Below, piece by piece: positions 6,756 to 9,461 of a stretch of 9,461 nucleotides of DNA (position 1 is the first letter of the stretch; the number at the start of each line of letters is the position of its first letter). Under the pieces are notes generated by a model. It was not told the origin of the DNA, searched no databases, and worked only from the letters and a program-made list of their open reading frames with translations. Position numbers and translations under genes: made by a program. This stretch comes from DAOUAJ01 sp034433615. Lineage in GTDB: Bacteria; Chloroflexota; Anaerolineae; DUEN01. Location: assembly GCA_034433615.1 (NCBI GenBank), contig DAOUAJ010000082.1, forward strand, positions 1-9,461, in the 5' to 3' direction.

Positions 6756-8000
6756 CTACCCGCCGGCAGCTTCGGCGCGCCGTTGTGCATCACGCAAAGC
6801 CTCTTCAACTGGCCGTCCCATCTCCAAAATCTCGCGCACAGCTCGCTCCAGCGCGCTCGCGTAGATCTCGAACTGGGGGCCAGGAGCGACCAGAATACCA
6901 TCCCGGGCGGCTCGCATAAACACATCAGCCCGATCGGCCCCCACCTGCTCCCGAAAAGCGGCGCTCTCCAGGAGCGACCGGCGCACGGGCAAACCGTTAT
7001 TTTGCTCAGAATGCCGGGAGAGAAAGGCGATCCAGCGCCAGGCATCGGCAGGTTGCTTCGATGAGGCAGGAATGACGTACAGTGCCATGATGGAAATGGT
7101 GCGCCCTGTGCTTCCTTGCGGCAACGTAGCCACCCCCCAGGGGAATTTCCACTCCAGGCCACTGGACCGTCCCCCTCTCTGGGATGCCCAGCCCAGCCAC
7201 ATCGCGGCCCGTCCGAGCCCGATGGGATCGCCCGTTAATCGGCGCTGTTCAGCCGGTGTCGGCGTGACTTTATACGTGAGCACCAGGTCTGCGTACCACT
7301 GGATCGCGCGCATCACCGGTTCGCTGTCCAGGCGTACGGCCTGGGGATTCAGCAGATCTTCCCCCCATAATGCCGATAACTCCTGGGCGACGAAGGGCAG
7401 ATAATCCGGCAACGCGTTGGCGGGATAAAACCCGTATTGCTTCTTCTCCTCAGGCAAAGGCTGAGTCAACGCCTGGGCCAACGTCACAAAATCGTTCCAC
7501 GTCCAGCCCGGAGCCGGATAGGGCACCTGAGCCTGATCGAACAGGTTCCGATTGTAGTAGAGGACCAAAACGTCCAAATCGGCCGGCAGGGCAATAACCT
7601 GCCCCTGGTAGCGGGCCGCATCTACTGTCCGTGGCAGATAATCTTCCAAAAAACCTTCTGCCTCCGTTTCGATAAACGGGTCCAAAGATCGCAGGTCGCC
7701 CACATCCCCGATGGCCCAACCCCAGGACAGCACCACATCGGCACCCGCATCGAGGGCAGTCCGCAAGCTGCCGGATCCGGAAACCGTTTTGACCTCGACG
7801 GTCAGCTCAGGATGGGCAGCGTGAAATTCTTCTGCCAGACGCTGGTAAGGCCCCAACACCTCTGTAGGATAGTCGTAGAGAATGAACTGAACGGTGCGAG
7901 GTTCTGGTGTGGGTGTCGCCCGGCCAGCACAGCCGGTAACCACCAACGTCAGGAGAATCACGATTATAAGGACACGGCAAATCTTGTCAATCCATCTCAT
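6756..8000 (-). CDS. Extracellular solute-binding lipoprotein, sugar ABC type (414 aa)
   Basis: The protein looks like a family 1 solute-binding protein of CUT1 carbohydrate ABC importers, which captures a sugar outside the cell. A hydrophobic signal (9-22) ends in the lipobox VTGC with C24 as the lipid site, followed by a short Thr/Pro tether. Family traits are the first strand VQFILYDYP (37-45), the N-lobe phrase LAEEFHAAHPELTVEV (55-70), ADVVLSWG (87-94), GQVIALPADLDVLVLYYN (133-150), GWTWNDF (165-171), and AAMWLGWAS (265-273). The length is usual for the family. GGAG stands 8 bases before the ATG. No MalF/MalG-type permease or MalK is in the window, so it is an orphan here. The next gene downstream is the adaptor, 131 bases away with its own promoter. 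It could serve an importer encoded elsewhere; a link to the exporter is only positional. Confidence 0.9.
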   Translation of the reverse strand: MRWIDKICRVLIIVILLTLVVTGCAGRATPTPEPRTVQFILYDYPTEVLGPYQRLAEEFHAAHPELTVEVKTVSGSGSLRTALDAGADVVLSWGWAIGDVGDLRSLDPFIETEAEGFLEDYLPRTVDAARYQGQVIALPADLDVLVLYYNRNLFDQAQVPYPAPGWTWNDFVTLAQALTQPLPEEKKQYGFYPANALPDYLPFVAQELSALWGEDLLNPQAVRLDSEPVMRAIQWYADLVLTYKVTPTPAEQRRLTGDPIGLGRAAMWLGWASQRGGRSSGLEWKFPWGVATLPQGSTGRTISIMALYVIPASSKQPADAWRWIAFLSRHSEQNNGLPVRRSLLESAAFREQVGADRADVFMRAARDGILVAPGPQFEIYASALERAVREILEMGRPVEEALRDAQRRAEAAGG

Positions 8001-8306
8001 AGCGCGCTCTCCAGCTACCCCTCAATGAAATTTGACCAATTTCACCTTCGCCGACTCAAGGTCCGGACTATCCCGTCCGACCGACTCTGCCAGTATCCGA
8101 TCCGGGTCATTGAGAACCCGGTTGAAGTCAAAGCGGATGCACCGACGCTCAGAGCGTTTATCTTGGCGATGACTGCCTATGTCAGAGCAGGTTTTATGTT
8201 GCTGACGTCTATTCGTTACGATGTCGCAAGGCCAATGGCAGGTAATACTCTCTCCAGGTGACTGTTGGGGGCAGGCCGAAGATTAGCCCCTCTTCTCCTG
8301 CCACTA
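8001..8306. other. Intergenic region between binding-protein gene and insertion sequence
   Basis: About 306 bases without a gene I can support. It holds the palindrome at 8026-8044, a perfect 8-base palindrome GTCCGGAC (8061-8068), and a short inverted repeat CCGGGT/ACCCGG (8102-8107 and 8116-8121, loop 8). No convincing -35/-10 pair for the binding-protein gene was found; the best is TTGAGT (8054-8059, minus) with TCAAAT 18 bases on, overlapping the palindrome, and it is weak. I see no decayed coding sequence. Confidence 0.5.
8026..8044. promoter_or_regulatory. 19-base palindrome, candidate operator of the binding-protein gene
   Basis: TGAAATT (8026-8032), five bases TGACC, then AATTTCA (8038-8044): perfect 7-base arms. 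It lies 26-44 bases upstream of the ATG of the solute-binding protein and overlaps the weak -10 candidate, the position expected for a repressor site. Two-fold symmetry with a 5-base centre suits a dimeric regulator. The site is much more A/T-rich than its surroundings. No regulator gene is in the window to pair with it. Confidence 0.4.
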
Positions 8307-8323
8307 AGAGCTTGTTTGAAAAT
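8307..8323 (+). repeat. Left terminal inverted repeat of the IS
   Basis: AGAGCTTGTTTGAAAAT is the exact reverse complement of the last 17 bases of the window. Similarity stops after this point (GGTA here against ATCC at the other end, read inward). The outermost A may belong to the target rather than to the element. Confidence 0.92.
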
Positions 8324-8383
8324 GGTATTTATTTGATGGGATTGACCCTGTGACCGGCTAAGGGTGCGTTGGCTCCACGACAG

Positions 8384-8412
8384 TTTACGCCCAATCCCGG
8401 ATCTGCTAGAAT
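8384..8412 (+). promoter_or_regulatory. Probable transposase promoter giving a nearly leaderless mRNA
   Basis: TTTACG (8384-8389), a 17-base spacer, then TAGAAT (8407-8412) preceded by TGC, an extended -10. The expected transcription start about seven bases further on coincides with the ATG at 8419. GGGG at 8413-8416 is only two bases from the ATG, too close for a normal Shine-Dalgarno, which also points to leaderless initiation. Confidence 0.45.
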
Positions 8413-8418
8413 GGGGAT

Positions 8419-9213
8419 ATGACCCACAAAGCATATCCTTCAGACCTAACAGATGCTGAATGGCGCAAGATTGAACCGCTGTTGCCACCCCCCAAACCGG
8501 TTGGACGCCCGCGGACCGTCAACCTCCGTACCGTTCTGAACGCCATCTTCTACCTGGTCCGTAGTGGGTGCCAATGGCGCATGATCCCCCATGACCTGGG
8601 TGCCTGGCAGACGGCCTACTACTACTTCCGCCAGTGGCAGAAGGATGGCACTTGGCAGAAGATCAACGATGCCTTGCGGGCAGAGGTCCGGCGGCAGGCT
8701 GGCCGTGAAGCTGAGCCCAGTGCGGCCATCCTCGACAGTCAGTCGGTCAAGACGACAGAAGCTGGCGGACCGCGTGGCTACGACTCCGCCAAGAAGGTGA
8801 ACGGGCGCAAGCGCCATATCTTGGTAGACACCCTGGGTCTCTTGCTCGTGGTTGTCGTGCACGCGGCCAACATCCAAGACCGCGACGGGGCCAAGCTGGT
8901 GCTGGCGAAAGTCGCCCAGGGCCTGCCGCGTCTCCGATTGATCTGGGCGGATGGTGGTTATGCCGGCCAACTCATCGACTGGGTCAAGGCCCAATGGGGT
9001 TGGGTCCTCCAGATCGTCCGGCGCCCCGACGGCGTTCGCAGATTTCAGGTGCTGCCCCGGCGGTGGGTGGTCGAGCGTACACTGGGCTGGCTGGGAAGGT
9101 CTCGTCGTCTCAGCAAAGACTACGAGGAGGAGCCCGAGTGCAGCGAAGGCATGGTCTACCTAGCCATGATCCGGGTGATGCTGCGGCGCTTGGCACCGAC
9201 CAGCCAGTCGTAG
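8419..9213 (+). CDS. IS5-family DDE transposase (264 aa)
   Basis: This enzyme cuts and joins the element's ends during transposition. The N-terminal DUF4096-type segment is clear at about 7-82: YPSDLTDAEW, IEPLLPPP, GRPR, and SGCQWRMIPHDLGAWQTAYY (49-68). The RNase H-like catalytic domain follows, with the likely triad D106 (AAILDSQSVKT), D178 (IWADGGYAG) and E219 (RRWVVERTLGWLGRSRRL). The motif order and the arginines and lysine after the Glu match the IS5 family. It is a single uninterrupted frame, unlike the two-frame programmed-frameshift layout of many IS427-type members. The start is supported because family proteins usually begin a few residues before YPSDLT; an ATG at 8411 is in another frame and hits a stop at once. 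No truncation or frameshift is visible. Confidence 0.95.
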   Translation: MTHKAYPSDLTDAEWRKIEPLLPPPKPVGRPRTVNLRTVLNAIFYLVRSGCQWRMIPHDLGAWQTAYYYFRQWQKDGTWQKINDALRAEVRRQAGREAEPSAAILDSQSVKTTEAGGPRGYDSAKKVNGRKRHILVDTLGLLLVVVVHAANIQDRDGAKLVLAKVAQGLPRLRLIWADGGYAGQLIDWVKAQWGWVLQIVRRPDGVRRFQVLPRRWVVERTLGWLGRSRRLSKDYEEEPECSEGMVYLAMIRVMLRRLAPTSQS

Positions 9214-9444
9214 GGTGATCCACCATGGCAGAGGCGACCCCCCTGGCTGTTCTTTTGGCGCGCCTTAGCCCTGCCTCGTTGCAGCCTGCAGGGTGCTGAA
9301 CAGGCTCTCCAACCGGTCTGGAGGCGGTCATTTGGTCAGGTTTGCTGTCGAGTCTGATGCATGAAACCTCCCAAGGTGAGCGTTGAGCCTGGACAAAGCG
9401 CAAATCTCGTGCCTTTTTTCGCTGACTGACAACAACTAAAGGAT
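9214..9444 (+). other. Long non-coding tail of the insertion sequence
   Basis: Some 231 bases separate the transposase stop from the right inverted repeat. I see no open frame worth calling. It contains AGCCCTGC (9267-9274) pairing with GCAGGG-T-GCT (9288-9297), a nine-pair stem with one bulge, and a run of six T at about 9413-9418 preceded only by a weak four-pair stem. The tail may hold a transcription stop or end-recognition sequence; nothing firmer can be said. Confidence 0.5.
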
Positions 9445-9461
9445 ATTTTCAAACAAGCTCT
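9445..9461 (-). repeat. Right terminal inverted repeat of the IS
   Basis: ATTTTCAAACAAGCTCT is the exact reverse complement of the left end. It finishes on the last base of the window, so the target-site duplication on this side cannot be read. Confidence 0.92.

Larger units (their letters stand above)
8307..9461 (+). mobile_element. Complete IS5-family insertion sequence
   Basis: The element is bounded by perfect 17-base terminal inverted repeats (8307-8323 and 9445-9461) and carries one intact transposase gene. Its total length is about 1153-1155 bases. If the ends are taken as GAGCTTG...CAAGCTC, the left flank is TAA and the single base left on the right is T, which would fit a TNA or TA target duplication known in the IS1031/IS427 groups; the right flank is cut off, so this is unproven. 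It lies between the binding-protein gene and whatever was originally upstream of it. Both ends and the reading frame are intact, so it may be active. Confidence 0.9.

Noticed and set aside
8061..8121. GTCCGGAC and CCGGGT/ACCCGG inverted repeats as further operators
   Set aside because: Short GC-rich palindromes of this size are expected by chance, and neither is repeated or placed near a promoter.
7437..8261. Plus-strand frame of 274 residues antisense to the binding-protein gene
   Set aside because: It is mostly the complement of a clearly real lipoprotein gene and resembles no family I recognise. Long antisense frames are common in GC-rich DNA.
8025..8261. Possible 78-residue plus-strand gene in the intergenic region
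   Set aside because: It has an ATG and an acceptable composition, but no ribosome binding site and no known motif. Its start overlaps the palindrome, and the open frame continues from the antisense frame above.
8446..8994. Minus-strand frame of 182 residues inside the transposase gene
   Set aside because: Antisense to a transposase with full DDE motifs, and without recognisable domains of its own.

Overview
The window most likely comes from a moderately GC-rich, probably monoderm bacterium, and the best guess is the phylum Chloroflexota (Anaerolineae-like). This is inferred from gene style, not from a marker gene: a very large FtsX-type permease, a paired ATPase with the unusual Q-loop FVWQQ, lipoprotein adaptors with Thr/Pro linkers, and an orphan sugar-type binding lipoprotein. 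There is no rRNA, tRNA or CRISPR array.

Layout, right to left along the minus strand. An intact IS5-family insertion sequence (8307-9461, transposase on plus) ends exactly at the last base of the window. Next is a 306-base intergenic stretch with a 19-base palindrome close to the next gene. Then come five same-strand genes: a solute-binding lipoprotein (8000-6756), an HlyD/MacA-like adaptor lipoprotein (6624-5242) with its own strong promoter and Shine-Dalgarno sequence, a 975-residue double-FtsX permease (5227-2300), an ABC ATPase with a C-terminal SpoVT/AbrB-like domain (2298-1273), and a second ABC ATPase (1276-575). Spacings of 14 bases, 1 base and a 4-base overlap show that adaptor, permease and both ATPases are one operon. 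A strong hairpin terminator (501-544) closes it. Directly behind it starts a truncated gene (485-1) for a signal-peptide-bearing, glycoside-hydrolase-like protein that runs off the left edge.

The four operon genes form a complete MacAB/YknXYZ-like machine: two different ATPases would drive one permease carrying two FtsX domains, and the coiled-coil adaptor lipoprotein would sit on its outer face. The substrate cannot be told from sequence. The binding protein looks like a CUT1 sugar-uptake component, but no uptake permeases are here, so its partnership with the exporter is uncertain. The most unusual element is the AbrB-like domain fused to one ATPase. The other points of interest are the terminator set 15 bases before a start codon, an octamer repeat inside the hydrolase gene, and a nearly leaderless transposase promoter.
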